DNA of 64,000 nucleotides, from positions 16,907,999 to 16,971,998 of the forward strand of contig NC_092565.1 of the NCBI RefSeq assembly GCF_037975245.1, written 5' to 3'. A program made the position numbers and the translations under genes. Source of the DNA: Apostichopus japonicus (lineage: Eukaryota > Echinodermata > Holothuroidea > Aspidochirotida > Stichopodidae). The notes below the pieces were generated by a model. The model saw nothing but the letters and a program-made list of their open reading frames with translations. It was not told the origin of the DNA and did no database searches. Each line of letters starts with the position of its first letter. Position 1 is the stretch's first letter. Shown here one piece after another: positions 42,801 through 56,700 of this stretch.

Positions 42801-45800
42801 CGTCACCGGGGTTCGAACCACCGATGCAAAAGAGAGGCTCGCTCATCAGCTCGTACAGTGCGCCAAGCCATCGCGCCACTGTATGGACTGAGATATTAGG
42901 CCGATTAACTAATACTTACAGCTCCCCATGTAGGCACGAGCTGTAAAAGATCGGCAAAAGACGTACGTCACCAGGGTTCGAACCACCGATGCAAAAGAGA
43001 GTCTCGCTCATCAGCTCGTACAGTGCGCCATGCCATCGCGCCACTGTATGGACTGAGATATTAGGCCGATTAACTAATACTTACAGCTTCCCATGTAGGC
43101 ACGAGCTGTAAAAGATCGGCAAAAGACGAACGTCAGCGGGGTTCGAACCACCGATGCAAAAGAGAGTCTCGCTCATCAGCTCGTACAGTGCGCCAAGCCA
43201 TCGCGCCACTGTATGGACTGAGATATTAGGCCTATTGACTAATACTTACAGCTCCCCATGTAGGCACGAGCTGTAAAAGATCGGCAAAAGACGTACGTCA
43301 CCGGGGTTCGAACCACGGATGCAAAAGAGAGTCTCGCTCATCAGCTCGTACAGTGCGCCAAGCCATCGCGCCACTGTATGGACTGAGATATTAGGCCGAT
43401 TAACTAATACTTACAGCTCCCCATGTAGGCACGAGCTGTAAAAGATCGGCAAAAGACGTACGTCAGCGGGGTTCGAACCACCGATGCAAAAGAGAGTCTC
43501 GCTCATCAGCTCGTACAGTGCGCCAAGCCATCGCGCCACTGTATGGACTGAGATATTAGGCCTATTGACTAATACTTACAGCTCCCCATGTAGGCACGAG
43601 CTGTAAAAGATCGGCAAAAGACGTACGTCACCGGGGTTCGAACCACGGATGCAAAAGAGAGTCTCGCTCATCAGCTCGTACAGTGCGCCAAGCCATCGCG
43701 CCACTGTATGGACTGAGATATTAGGCCGATTAACTAATACTTACAGCTCCCCATGTAGGCACGAGCTGTAAAAGATCGGCAAAAGACGTACGTCACCGGG
43801 GTTCGAACCACCGATGCAAAATAGAGTCTCGCTCATCAGCTCGTACAGTGCGCCAAGCCATCGCGCCACTGTATGGACTGAGATATAAGGCCGATTGACT
43901 AATACTTACAGCTCCTTATGTAGGCACGAGCTGTGAAAGATCGGCAAAAGACGTACGTCACCGGGATTCGAACCACCGATGCAAAAGAGAGTCTCGCTCA
44001 TCAGCTCGTACAGTGCGCCAAGCCATCGCGCCACTGTATGGACTGAGATATTAGGCCGATTAACTAATACTTACAGCTCCCCATGCAGGCACGAGCTGTA
44101 AAAGATCGGCAAAAGACGTACGTCACCGGGGTTCGAACCACCGATGCAAAAGAGAGTCTCGCTCATCAGCTCGTACAGTGCGCCAAGCTATCGCGCCACT
44201 GTATGGACTGAGATATTAGGCCGACTGACTAATACTTACAGCTCCCCATGTAGGCACGAGCTGTAAAAGATCGGCAAAAGACGTACGTCACCGGGGTTCG
44301 AACCACCGATGCAAAAGAGAGTCTCGTTCATCAGCTCGTACAGTGCGCCATGCCATCGCGCCACTGTATGGACTGAGATATAAGGCCGATTAAGTAATAC
44401 TTACAGCTCCCCATGTAGGCACGATCTGTAAAAGATCGGCAAAAGACGTACGTCACCGGGGTTCGAACCACCGATGCAAAAGAGAGTCTCGTTCATCAGC
44501 TCGTACAGTGCGCCATGCCATCGCGCCACTGTATGGACTGAGATATTAGGCCGATTAACTAATACTTACAGCTCCCCATGTAGGCACGAGCTGTAAAAGA
44601 TCGGCAAAAGACGTACGTCACCGGGGTTCGAACCACCGATGCAAAAGAGAGGCTCGCTCATCAGCTCGTACAGTGCGCCAAGCCATCGCGCCACTGTATG
44701 GACTGAGATATTAGGCCGATTAACTAATACTTACAGCTCCCCATGTAGGCACGAGCTGTAAAAGATCGGCAAAAGACGTACGTCACCAGGGTTCGAACCA
44801 CCGATGCAAAAGAGAGTCTCGCTCATCAGCTCGTACAGTGCGCCATGCCATCGCGCCACTGTATGGACTGAGATATTAGGCCGATTAACTAATACTTACA
44901 GCTTCCCATGTAGGCACGAGCTGTAAAAGATCGGCAAAAGACGAACGTCAACGGGGTTCGAACCACCGATGCAAAAGAGAGTCTCGCTCATCAGCTCGAA
45001 CAGTGCGCCAAGCCATCGCGCCACTGTATGGACTGAGATATTAGGCCGATTAACTAATACTTACAGCTCCCCATGTAGGCACGAGCTGTAAAAGATCGGC
45101 AAAAGACGTACGTCACCGGGGTTCGAACCACCGATGCAAAAGAGAGTCTCGCTCATCAGCTCGTACAGTGCGCCAAGCCATCGCGCCACTGTATGGACTG
45201 AGATATTAGGCCGATTAACTAATACTTACAGCTCCCCATGTAGGCACGAGCTGTAAAAGATCGGCAAAAGACGTACGTCACCGGGGTTCGAACCACCGAT
45301 GCAAAAGAGAGTCTCGCTCATCAGCTCGTACAGTGCGCCAATCCATCGCGCCACTGTATGGACTGAGATATAAGGCCGATTAACTAATACTTACAGCTCC
45401 CCATGTAGGCACGAGCTGTAAAAGATCGGCAAAAGACGTACGTCACCGGGGTTCGAACCACCGATGCAAAAGAGAGTCTCGCTCATCAGCTCGTACAGTG
45501 CGCCAAGCCATCGCGCCACTGTATGGACTGAGATATTAGGCCGATTAACTAATACTTACAGCTCCCCATGTAGGCACGAGCTGTAAAAGATCGGCAAAAG
45601 ACGTACGTCACCGGGGTTCGAACCACCGATGCAAAAGAGAGTCTCGCTCATCAGCTCGTACAGTGCGCCAAGCCATCGCGCCACTGTATGGACTGAGATA
45701 TTAGGCCGATTAACTAATACTTACAGCTCCCCATGTAGGCACGAGCTGTAAAAGATCGGCAAAAGACGTACGTCAGCGGGGTTCGAACCACCGATGCAAA

Positions 45801-46400
45801 AGAGAGTCTCGCTCATCAGCTCGTACAGTGCGCCAAGCCATCGCGCCACTGTATGGACTGAGATATTAGGCCTATTGACTAATACTTACAGCTCCCCATG
45901 TAGGCACGAGCTGTAAAAGATCGGCAAAAGACGTACGTCACCGGGGTTCGAACCACCGATGCAAAAGAGAGTCTCGCTCATCAGCTCGTACAGTGCGCCA
46001 AGCCATCGCGCCACTGTATGGACTGAGATATTAGGCCGATTGACTAATACTTACAGCTCCCCATGTAGGCACGAGCTGTAAAAGATCGGCAAAAGACGTA
46101 CGTCACCGGGGTTTGAACCTCGGATGCAAAAGAGAGTCTCGCTCATCAGCTCGTACAGTGCGCCAAGCCATCGCGCCACTGTATGGACTGAGATATTAGG
46201 CCGATTAACTAATACTTACAGCTCCCCATGTAGGCACGAGCTGTAAAAGATCGGCAAAAGACGTACGTCACCGGGGTTCGAACCACCGATGCAAAATAGA
46301 GTCTCGCTCATCAGCTCGTACAGTGCGCCAAGCCATCGCGCCACTGTATGGACTGAGATATAAGGCCGATTGACTAATACTTACAGCTCCTTATGTAGGC
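36821..46400. repeat. Higher-order repeat region marked by TTATGTAGGC units
   Basis: The loop variant CTCCTTATGTAGGC, followed in the same unit by GAGCTGTGAAAG, has TTATG at 36,821, 38,141, 39,296, 42,101, 43,916 and 46,391. The spacings are 8, 7, 17, 11 and 15 units exactly. The preceding unit repeatedly carries GCAAAATAGAG. A block near 41,000-43,700 shows many short-range copies of the GGCCTATTGAC unit alternating with consensus units. A lone TTATG variant at 16,861 lacks the accompanying changes. Confidence 0.8.
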
Positions 46401-49400
46401 ACGAGCTGTGAAAGATCGGCAAAAGACGTACGTCACCGGGGTTCGAACCACCGATGCAAAAGAGAGTCTCGCTCATCAGCTCGTACAGTGCGCCAAGCCA
46501 TCGCGCCACTGTATGGACTGAGATATAAGGCCGATTAAATAATACTTACAGCTCCCCATGTAGGCACGAGCTGTAAAAGATCGGCAAAAGACGTACGTCA
46601 CCGGGGTTAGAACCACCGATGCAAAAGAGAGTCTCGCTCATCAGCTCGTACAGTGCGCCAAGCCATCGCGCCACTGTATGGACTGAGATATAAGGCCGAT
46701 TAACTAATACTTACAGCTCCCCATGTAGGCACGAGCTGTAAAAGATCGGCAAAAGACGTACGTCAGCGGGGTTCGAACCACCGATGCAAAAGAGAGTCTC
46801 GCTCATCAGCTCGTACAGTGCGCCAAGCCATCGCGCCACTGTATGGACTGAGATATTAGGCCGATTAACTAATACTTACAGCTCCCCATGTAGGCACGAG
46901 CTGTAAAAGATCGGTAAAAGACGTACGTCACCGGGGTTCGAACCACCGATGCAAAAGAGAGTCTCGCTCATCAGCTCGTACAGTGCGCCAAGCCATCGCG
47001 CCACTGTATGGACTGAGATATTAGGCCGATTAACTAATACTTACAGCTCCCCATGTAGGCACGAGCTGTAAAAGATCGGCAAAAGACGAACGTCAGCGGG
47101 GTTCGAACCACCGATGCAAAAGAGAGTCTCGCTCATCAGCTCGTACAGTGCGCCAAGCCATCGCGCCACTGTATGGACTGAGATATTAGGCCTATTGACT
47201 AATACTTACAGCTCCCCATGTAGGCACGAGCTGTAAAAGATCGGCAAAAGACGTACGTCACCGGGGTTCGAACCACCGATGCAAAAGAGAGTCTCGCTCA
47301 TCAGCTCGTACAGTGCGCCAAGCCATCGCGCCACTGTATGGACTGAGATATTAGGCCGATTGACTAATACTTACAGCTCCCCATGTAGGCACGAGCTGTA
47401 AAAGATCGGCAAAAGACGTACGTCACCGGGGTTCGAACCACGGATGCAAAAGAGAGTCTCGCTCATCAGCTCGTACAGTGCGCCAAGCCATCGCGCCACT
47501 GTATGGACTGATATATTAGGCCGATTGACTAATACTTACAGCTCCCCATGTAGGCACGAGCTGTAAAAGATCGGCAAAAGACGTACGTCACCGGGGTTCG
47601 AACCACCGATGCAAAAGAGAGTCTCGTTCATCAGCTCGTACAGTGCGCCATGCCATCGCGCCACTGTATGGACTGAGATATTAGGCCGATTAAGTAATAC
47701 TTACAGCTCCCCATGTAGGCACGATCTGTAAAAGATCGGCAAAAGACGTACGTCACCGGGGTTCGAACCACCGATGCAAAAGAGAGTCTCGTTCATCAGC
47801 TCGTACAGTGCGCCATGCCATCGCGCCACTGTATGGACTGAGATATTAGGCCGATTAACTAATACTTACAGCTCCCCATGTAGGCACGAGCTGTAAAAGA
47901 TCGGCAAAAGACGTACGTCACCGGGGTTCGAACCACCGATGCAAAAGAGAGTCTCGCTCATCAGCTCGTACAGTGCGCCATGCCATCGCGCCACTGTATG
48001 GACTGAGACTTTAGGCCGATTAACTAATACTTACAGCTCCCCATGTAGGCACGAGCTGTAAAAGATCGGCAAAAGACGTACGTCACCGGGGTTCGAACCA
48101 CCGATGCAAAAGAGAGGCTCGCTCATCAGCTCGTACAGTGCGCCAAGCCATCGCGCCACTGTATGGACTGAGATATTAGTCCGATTAACTAATACTTACA
48201 GCTCCCCATGTAGGCACGAGCTGTAAAAGATCGGCAAAAGACGTACGTCACCGGGGTTCGAACCACCGATGCAAAAGAGAGTCTCGCTCATCAGCTCGTA
48301 CAGTGCGCCAAGCCATCGCGCCACTGTATGGACTGAGATATTAGGCCGATTAACTAATACTTACAGCTCCCCATGTAGGCACGAGCTGTAAAAGATCGGC
48401 AAAAGACGTACGTCACCAGGGTTCGAACCACCGATGCAAAAGAGAGTCTCGTTCATCAGCTCGTACAGTGCGCCATGCCATCGCGCCACTGTATGGACTG
48501 AGATATTAGGCCGATTAACTAATACTTACAGCTTCCCATGCAGGCACGAGCTGTAAAAGATCGGCAAAAGACGAACGTCAACGGGGTTCGAACCACCGAT
48601 GCAAAAGAGAGTCTCGCTCATCAGCTCGAACAGTGCGCCAAGCCATCGCGCCACTGTATGGACTGAGATATTAGGCCGATTAACTAATACTTACAGCTCC
48701 CCATGTAGGCACGAGCTGTAAAAGATCGGCAAAAGACGTACGTCACCGGGGTTCGAACCACCGATGCAAAAGAGAGTCTCGCTCATCAGCTCGTACAGTG
48801 CGCCAAGCCATCGCGCCACTGTATGGACTGAGATATTAGGCCGATTAACTAATACTTACAGCTCCCCATGTAGGCACGAGCTGTAAAAGATCGGCAAAAG
48901 ACGTACGTCAGCGGGGTTCGAACCACCGATGCAAAAGAGAGTCTCGCTCATCAGCTCGTACAGTGCGCCAAGCCATCGCGACACTGTATGGACTGAGATA
49001 TTAGGCCTATTGACTAATACTTACAGCTCCCCATGTAGGCACGAGCTGTAAAAGATCGGCAAAAGACGAACGTCACCGGGGTTCGAACCACCGATGCAAA
49101 AGAGAATCTCGCTCATCAGCTCGTACAGTGCGCCAAGCCATCGCGCCACTGTATGGACTGAGATATTAGGCCGATTGACTAATACTTACAGCTCCCCATG
49201 TAGGCACGAGGCTGTAAAAGATCGGCAAAAGACGAACGTCAGCGGGGTTCGAACCACCGATGCAAAAGAGAGTCTCGCTCATCAGCTCGTACAGTGCGCC
49301 ATGCCATCGCGCCACTGTATGGACTGAGATATTAGGCCTATTGACTAATACTTACAGCTCCCCATGTAGGCACGAGCTGTAAAAGATCGGCAAAAGACGT

Positions 49401-50860
49401 ACGTCACCGGGGTTCGAACCACCGATGCAAAAGAGAGTCTCGCTCATCAGCTCGTACAGAGCGCCAAGCCATCGCGCCACTGTATGGACTGAGATATTAG
49501 GCCGATTAACTAATACTTACAGCTCCCCATGTAGGCACGAGCTGTAAAAGATCGGCAAAAGACGTACGTCACCGGGGTTCGAACCACCGATGCAAAAGAG
49601 AGTCTCGTTCATCAGCTCGTACAGTGCGCCATGCCATCGCGCCACTGTATGGACTGAGATATTAGGCCGATTAACTAATACTTACAGCTCCCCATGTAGG
49701 AACGAGCTGTGACGGATCGGCAAAAGACGTACGTCACCGGGGTTCGAACCACCGATGCAAAAGAGAGTCTCGCTCATCAGCTCGTACAGTGCGCCAACCC
49801 ATCGCGCCACTGTATGGACTGAGATATTAGGCCGATTAACTAATACTTACAGCTCCCCATAGAGGCACGAGCTGTAAAAGATCGGCAAAAGACGAACGTC
49901 ACCGGGGTTCGAACCACCGATGCAAAAGAGAGTCTCGCTCATTAGCTCGAACAGTGCGCCAAGCCATCGCGCCACTGTATGGACTGAGATATTTGGCCGA
50001 TTAACTAATACTTACAGCTCCCCATGTAGGCACGAGCTGTAAAAGATCGGCAAAAGACGTACGTCACCGGGGTTCGAACCACCGATGCAAAAGAGAGTCT
50101 CGCTCATCAGCTCGTACAGTGCGCCAAGCCATCGCGCCACTGTATGGACTGAGATATTAGGCCGATTAACTAATACTTACAGCTCCCCATGTAGGCACGA
50201 GCTGTAAAAGATCGGCAAAAGACGTACGTCACCGGGGTTCGAACCACCGATGCAAAAGAGAGGCTCGCTCATCAGCTCGTACAGTGCGCCAAGCCATCGC
50301 GCCACTGTATGGACTGAGATATTAGGCCGATTAACTAATACTTACAGCTCTCCATGTAGGCACGAGCTGTAAAAGATCGGCAAAAGACGTACGTCACCGG
50401 GGTTCGAACCACCGATGCAAAAGAGAGGCTCGCTCATCAGCTCGTACAGTGCGCCAAGCCATCGCGCCACTGTATGGACTGAGATATTAGGCCGATTAAC
50501 TAATACTTACAGCTCCCCATGTAGGCACGAGCTGTAAAAGATCGGCAAAAGACGTACGTCACCGGGGTTCGAACCACCGATGCAAAAGAGAGTCTCGTTC
50601 ATCAGCTCGTACAGTGCGCCATGCCATCGCGCCACTGTATGGACTGAGATATTAGGCCGATTAACTAATACTTACAGCTTCCCATGTAGGCACGAGCTGT
50701 AAAAGATCGGCAAAAGACGAACGTCAACGGCGTTCGAACCACCGATGCAAAAGAGAGTCTCGCTCATCAGCTCGAACAGTGCGCCAAGCCATCGCGCCAC
50801 TGTATGGACTGAGATATTAGGACGATTAACTAATACTTACAGCTCCCCATGTAGGCACGA
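46401..50860. repeat. Array segment, mixed unit variants
   Basis: This stretch continues the array with the variant classes seen to its left (GGCCTATTGAC, ATTAAGTAATAC with ACGATCTG, GCTTCCCATG) in altered order. A single extra G at about 49,211 (CACGAGGCTG) breaks the unit phase and is not seen elsewhere. No unrelated sequence is present. Confidence 0.7.
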
Positions 50861-50870
50861 GCTGTAAAAG

Positions 50871-53800
50871 TTCGGCAAAAAGAGGCACCGTGGTTCGAAC
50901 CACCGATGCAAAAGAGAGTCTCGCTCATCAGCTCGTACAGTGCGCCAAGCCATCGCGCCACTGTATGGACTGAGATATTAGGCCGATTAACTAATACTTA
51001 CAGCTCCCCATGTAGGCACGAGCTGTAAAAGATCGGCAAAAGACGTACGTCACCGGGGTTCGAACCACCGATGCAAAAGAGAGTCTCGCTCATCAGCTCG
51101 TACAGTGCGCCAAGCCATCGCGCCACTGTATGGACTGAGATATTAGGCCGATTAACTAATACTTACAGCTCCCCATGTAGGCACGAGCTGTAAGAGATCG
51201 GCAAAAGACGTACGTCACCGGGGTTCGAACCACCGATGCAAAAGAGAGTCTCGCTCATCAGCTCGTACAGTGCGCCAACCCATCGCGCCACTGTGTATGG
51301 ACTGAGATATATTTCCGATTAACTAATACTTACAGCTCCCCATGTAGGCACGAGCTGTAAAAGATCGGCAAAAGACGTACGTCACCGGGGTTCGAACCAC
51401 CGATGCAAAAGAGAGTCTCGCTCATCAGCTCGTACAGTGCGCCAAGCCATCGCGCCACTGTATGGACTGAGATATTAGGCCGATTAACTAATACTTACAG
51501 CTCCCCATGTAGGCACGAGCTGTAAAAGATCGGCAAAAGACGTACGTCACCGGGGTTCGAACCACCGATGCAAAAGAGAGTCTCGCTCATCAGCTCGTAC
51601 AGTGCGCCAAGCCATCGCGCCACTGTATGGACTGAGATATTAGGCCGATTAACTAATACTTACAGCTCCCCATGTAGGCACGAGCTGTAAAAGATCGGCA
51701 AAAGACGTACGTCACCGGGGTTCGAACCACCGATGCAAAAGAGAGTCTCGCTCATCAGCTCGTACAGTGCGCCATGCCATCGCGCCACTGTATGGACTGA
51801 GATATTAGGCCGATTAACTAATACTTACAGCTCCCCATGTAGAAACGAGCTGTGAAGGATCGGCAAAAGACGTACGTCACCGGGGTTCGAACCACCGATG
51901 CAAAAGAGAGGCTCGCTCATCAGCTCGTACAGTGCGCCAAGCCATCGCGCCACTGTATGGACTGAGATATTAGGCCGATTAACTAATACTTACAGCTCCC
52001 CATAGAGGCACGAGCTGTAAAAGATCGGCAAAAGACGTACGTCACCGGGGTTCGAACCACCGATGCAAAAGAGAGTCTCGCTCATCAGCTCGTACAGTGC
52101 GCCATGCCATCGCGCCACTGTATGGACTGAGATATTAGGCCGATTAACTAATACTTACAGCTTCCCATGTAGGCACGAGCTGTAAAAGATCGGCAAAAGA
52201 CGAACGTCAACGGGGTTCGAACCACCGATGCAAAAGAGAGCCTCGCTCATCAGCTCGAACAGTGCGCCAAGCCATCGCGCCACTGTATGGACTGAGATAT
52301 TAGGCCGATTAACTAATACTTACAGCTCCCCATGTAGGCACGAGCTGTAAAAGTTCGGCAAAAAGAGGCACCGTGGTTCGAACCACCGATGCAAAAGAGA
52401 GTCTCGCTCATCAGCTCGTACAGTGCGCCAAGCCATCGCGCCACTGTATGGACTGAGATATTAGGCCGATTAACTAATACTTACAGCTCCCCATGTAGGC
52501 ACGAGCTGTAAAAGATCGGCAAAAGACGTACGTCACCGGGGTTCGAACCACCGATGCAAAAGAGAGTCTCGCTCATCAGCTCGTACAGTGCGCCAAGTCA
52601 TCGCGCCACTGTATGGACTGAGATATTAGGCCGATTAACTAATACTTACAGCTCCCCATGTAGGCACGAGCTGTAAAAGATCGGCAAAAGACGTACGTCA
52701 CCGGGGTTCGAACCACCGATGCAAAAGAGAGTCTCGCTCATCAGCTCGTACAGTGCGCCAAGCCATCGCGCCACTGTGTATGGACTGAGATATAAGGCCG
52801 ATTAACTAATACTTACAGCTCCCCATGTAGGCACGAGCTGTAAAAGATCGGCAAAAGACGTACGTCACCGGGGTTCGAACCACCGATGCAAAAGAGAGTC
52901 TCGCTCATCAGCTCGTACAGTGCGCCAAGCCATCGCGCCACTGTATGGACTGAGATATTAGGCCGATTAACTAATACTTACAGCTCCCCATGTAGGCACG
53001 AGCTGTAAAAGATCGGCAAAAGACGTACGTCACCGGGGTTCGAACCACCGATGCAAAAGAGAGGCTCGCTCATCAGCTCGTACAGTGCGCCAAGCCATCG
53101 CGCCACTGTATGGACTGAGATATTAGGCCGATTAACTAATACTTACAGCTCCCCATGTAGGCACGAGCTGTAAAAGATCGGCAAAAGACGTACGTCACCG
53201 GGGTTCGAACCACCGATGCAAAAGAGAGGCTCGCTCATCAGCTCGTACAGTGCGCCAAGCCATCGCGCCACTGTATGGACTGAGATATTAGGCCGATTAA
53301 CTAATACTTACAGCTCCCCATGTAGGCACGAGCTGTAAAAGATCGGCAAAAGACGTACGTCACCGGGGTTCGAACCACCGATGCAAAAGAAAGTCTCGTT
53401 CATCAGCTCGTACAGTGCGCCATGCCATCGCGCCACTGTATGGACTGAGATATTAGGCCGATTAACTAATACTTACAGCTTCCCATGTAGGCACGAGCTG
53501 TAAAAGATCGGCAAAAGACGAACGTCAACGGGGTTCGAACCACCGATGCAAAAGAGAGTCTCGCTCATCAGCTCGAACAGTGCGCCAAGCCATCGCGCCA
53601 CTGTATGGACTGAGATATTAGGCCGATTAACTAATACTTACAGCTCCCCATGTAGGCACGAGCTGTAAAAGTTCGGCAAAAAGAGGCACCGTGGTTCGAA
53701 CCACCGATGCAAAAGAGAGTCTCGCTCATCAGCTCGTACAGTGCGCCAAGCCATCGCGCCACTGTATGGACTGAGATATTAGGCCGATTAACTAATACTT

Positions 53801-55515
53801 ACAGCTCCCCATGTAGGCACGAGCTGTAAAAGATCGGCAAAAGACGTACGTCACCGGGGTTCGAACCACCGATGCAAAAGAGAGTCTCGCTCATCAGCTC
53901 GTACAGTGCGCCAAGCCATCGCGCCACTGTATGGACTGAGATATTAGGCCGATTAACTAATACTTACAGCTCCCCATGTAGGCACGAGCTGTAAAAGATC
54001 GGCAAAAGACGTACGTCACCGGGGTTCGAACCACCGATGCAAAAGAGAGTCTCGCTCATCAGCTCGTACAGTGCGCCAAGCCATCGCGCCACTGTATGGA
54101 CTGAGATATTAGGCCGATTAACTAATACTTACAGCTCCCCATGTAGGCACGAGCTGTAAAAGATCGGCAAAAGACGTACGTCACCGGGGTTCGAACCACC
54201 GATGCAAAAGAGAGTCTCGCTCATCAGCTCGTACAGTGCGCCAAGCCATCGCGCCACTGTATGGACTGAGATATTAGGCCGATTAACTAATACTTACAGC
54301 TCCCCATGTAGGCACGAGCTGTAAAAGATCGGCAAAAGACGAACGTCAGCGGGGTTCGAACCACCGATGCAAAAGAGAGTCTCGTTCATCAGCTCGTACA
54401 GTGCGCCATGCCATCGCGCCACTGTATGGACTGAGATATTAGGCCGATTAACTAATACTTACAGCTCCCCATGTAGGAACGAGCTGTGAAGGATCGGCAA
54501 AAGACGTACGTCACCGGGGTTCGAACCACCGATGCAAAAGAGAGTCTCGCTCATCAGCTCGTACAGTGCGCCAACCCATCGCGCCACTGTATGGACTGAG
54601 ATATTTGGCCGATTAACTAATACTTACAGCTCCCCATGTAGGCACGAGCTGTAAAAGATCGGCAAAAGACGTACGTCACCGGGGTTCGAACCACCGATGC
54701 AAAAGAGAGTCTCGCTCATCAGCTCGTACAGTGCGCCAAGCCATCGCGCCACTGTATGGACTGAGATATTAGGCCGATTAACTAATACTTACAGCTCCCC
54801 ATGTAGGCACGAGCTGTAAAAGATCGGCAAAAGACGTACGTCACCGGGGTTCGAACCACCGATGCAAAAGAGAGGCTCGCTCATCAGCTCGTACAGTGCG
54901 CCAAGCCATCGCGCCACTGTATGGACTGAGATATTAGGCCGATTAACTAATACTTACAGCTCCCCATGTAGGCACGAGCTGTAAAAGATCGGCAAAAGAC
55001 GTACGTCACCGGGGTTCGAACCACCGATGCAAAAGAGAGGCTCGCTCATCAGCTCGTACAGTGCGCCAAGCCATCGCGCCACTGTATGGACTGAGATATT
55101 AGGCCGATTAACTAATACTTACAGCTCCCCATGTAGGCACGAGCTGTAAAAGATCGGCAAAAGACGTACGTCACCGGGGTTCGAACCACCGATGCAAAAG
55201 AGAGTCTCGTTCATCAGCTTGTACAGTGCGCCATGCCATCGCGCCACTGTATGGACTGAGATATTAGGCCGATTAACTAATACTTACAGCTTCCCATGTA
55301 GGCACGAGCTGTAAAAGATCGGCAAAAGACGAACGTCAACGGGGTTCGAACCACCGATGCAAAAGAGAGTCTCGCTCATCAGCTCGAACAGTGCGCCAAG
55401 CCATCGCGCCACTGTATGGACTGAGATATTAGGCCGATTAACTAATACTTACAGCTCCCCATGTAGGCACGAGCTGTAAAAGTTCGGCAAAAAGAGGCAC
55501 CGTGGTTCGAACCAC
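50871..55515. repeat. Four copies of a compact deletion variant with a 14-bp palindrome
   Basis: Four units carry AAGTTCGGCAAAAAGAGGCACC in place of the usual segment, with TTCGG at 50,871, 52,354, 53,672 and 55,483. They are 4 bp shorter and have GTGGTTCGAACCAC (50,890-50,903, 52,373-52,386, 53,691-53,704, 55,502-55,515), a perfect 14-bp palindrome. The spacings of 1,483, 1,318 and 1,811 bp equal 9, 8 and 11 units after allowing for the 4-bp loss and, twice, a 2-bp TG insertion. The shared double change marks descent from one unit. Confidence 0.8.
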
Positions 55516-56700
55516 CGATGCAAAAGAGAGTCTCGCTCATCAGCTCGTACAGTGCGCCAAGCCATCGCGCCACTGTATGGACTGAGATATTAGGCCGATT
55601 AACTAATACTTACAGCTCCCCATGTAGGCACGAGCTGTAAAAGATCGGCAAAAGACGAACGTCAGCGGGGTTCGAACCACCGATGCAAAAGAGAGTCTCG
55701 CTCATCAGCTCGTACAGTGCGCCAAGCCATCGCGACACTGTATGGACTGAGATATTAGGCCTATTGACTAATACTTACAGCTCCCCATGTAGGCACGAGC
55801 TGTAAAAGATCGGCAAAAGACGAACGTCACATGGGTTCGAACCACCGATGCAAAAGAGAATCTCGCTCATCAGCTCGTACAGTGCGCCAAGCCATCGCGC
55901 CACTGTATGGACTGAGATATTAGGCCGATTGACTAATACTTACAGCTCCCCATGTAGGCACGAGCTGTAAAAGATCGGCAAAAGACGTACGTCACCGGGG
56001 TTCGAACCACCGATGCAAAAGAGAGTCTCGCTCATCAGCTCGTACAGTGCGCCAAGCCATCGCGCCACTGTATGGACTGAGATATTAGGCCGATTAACTA
56101 ATACTTACAGCTCCCCATGTAGGCACGAGCTGTAAAAGATCGGCAAAAGACGAACGTCAGCGGGGTTCGAACCACCGATGCAAAAGAGAGTCTCGCTCAT
56201 CAGCTCGTACAGTGCGCCAAGCCATCGCGACACTGTATGGACTGAGATATTAGGCCTATTGACTAATACTTACAGCTCCCCATGTAGGCACGAGCTGTAA
56301 AAGATCGGCAAAAGACTTACGTCACCGGGGTTCGAACCACCGATGCAAAAGAGAATCTCGCTCATCAGCTCGTACAGTGCGCCAAGCCATCGCGCCACTG
56401 TATGGACTGAGATATTAGGCCGATTGACTAATACTTACAGCTCCCCATGTAGGCACGAGCTGTAAAAGATCGGCAAAAGACTTACGTCACCGGGGTTCGA
56501 ACCACCGATGCAAAAGAGAATCTCGCTCATCAGCTCGTACAGTGCGCCAAGCCATCGCGCCACTGTATGGACTGAGATATTAGGCCGATTGACTAATACT
56601 TACAGCTCCCCATGTAGGCACGAGCTGTAAAAGATCGGCAAAAGACGTACGTCACCGGGGTTCGAACCACCGATGCAAAAGAGAGTCTCGCTCATCAGCT

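Noticed and set aside
49094-49327. 77-codon plus-strand open frame
   Set aside because: It is a plus-strand reading of two units joined in phase by the extra G near 49,211; repeat-derived.
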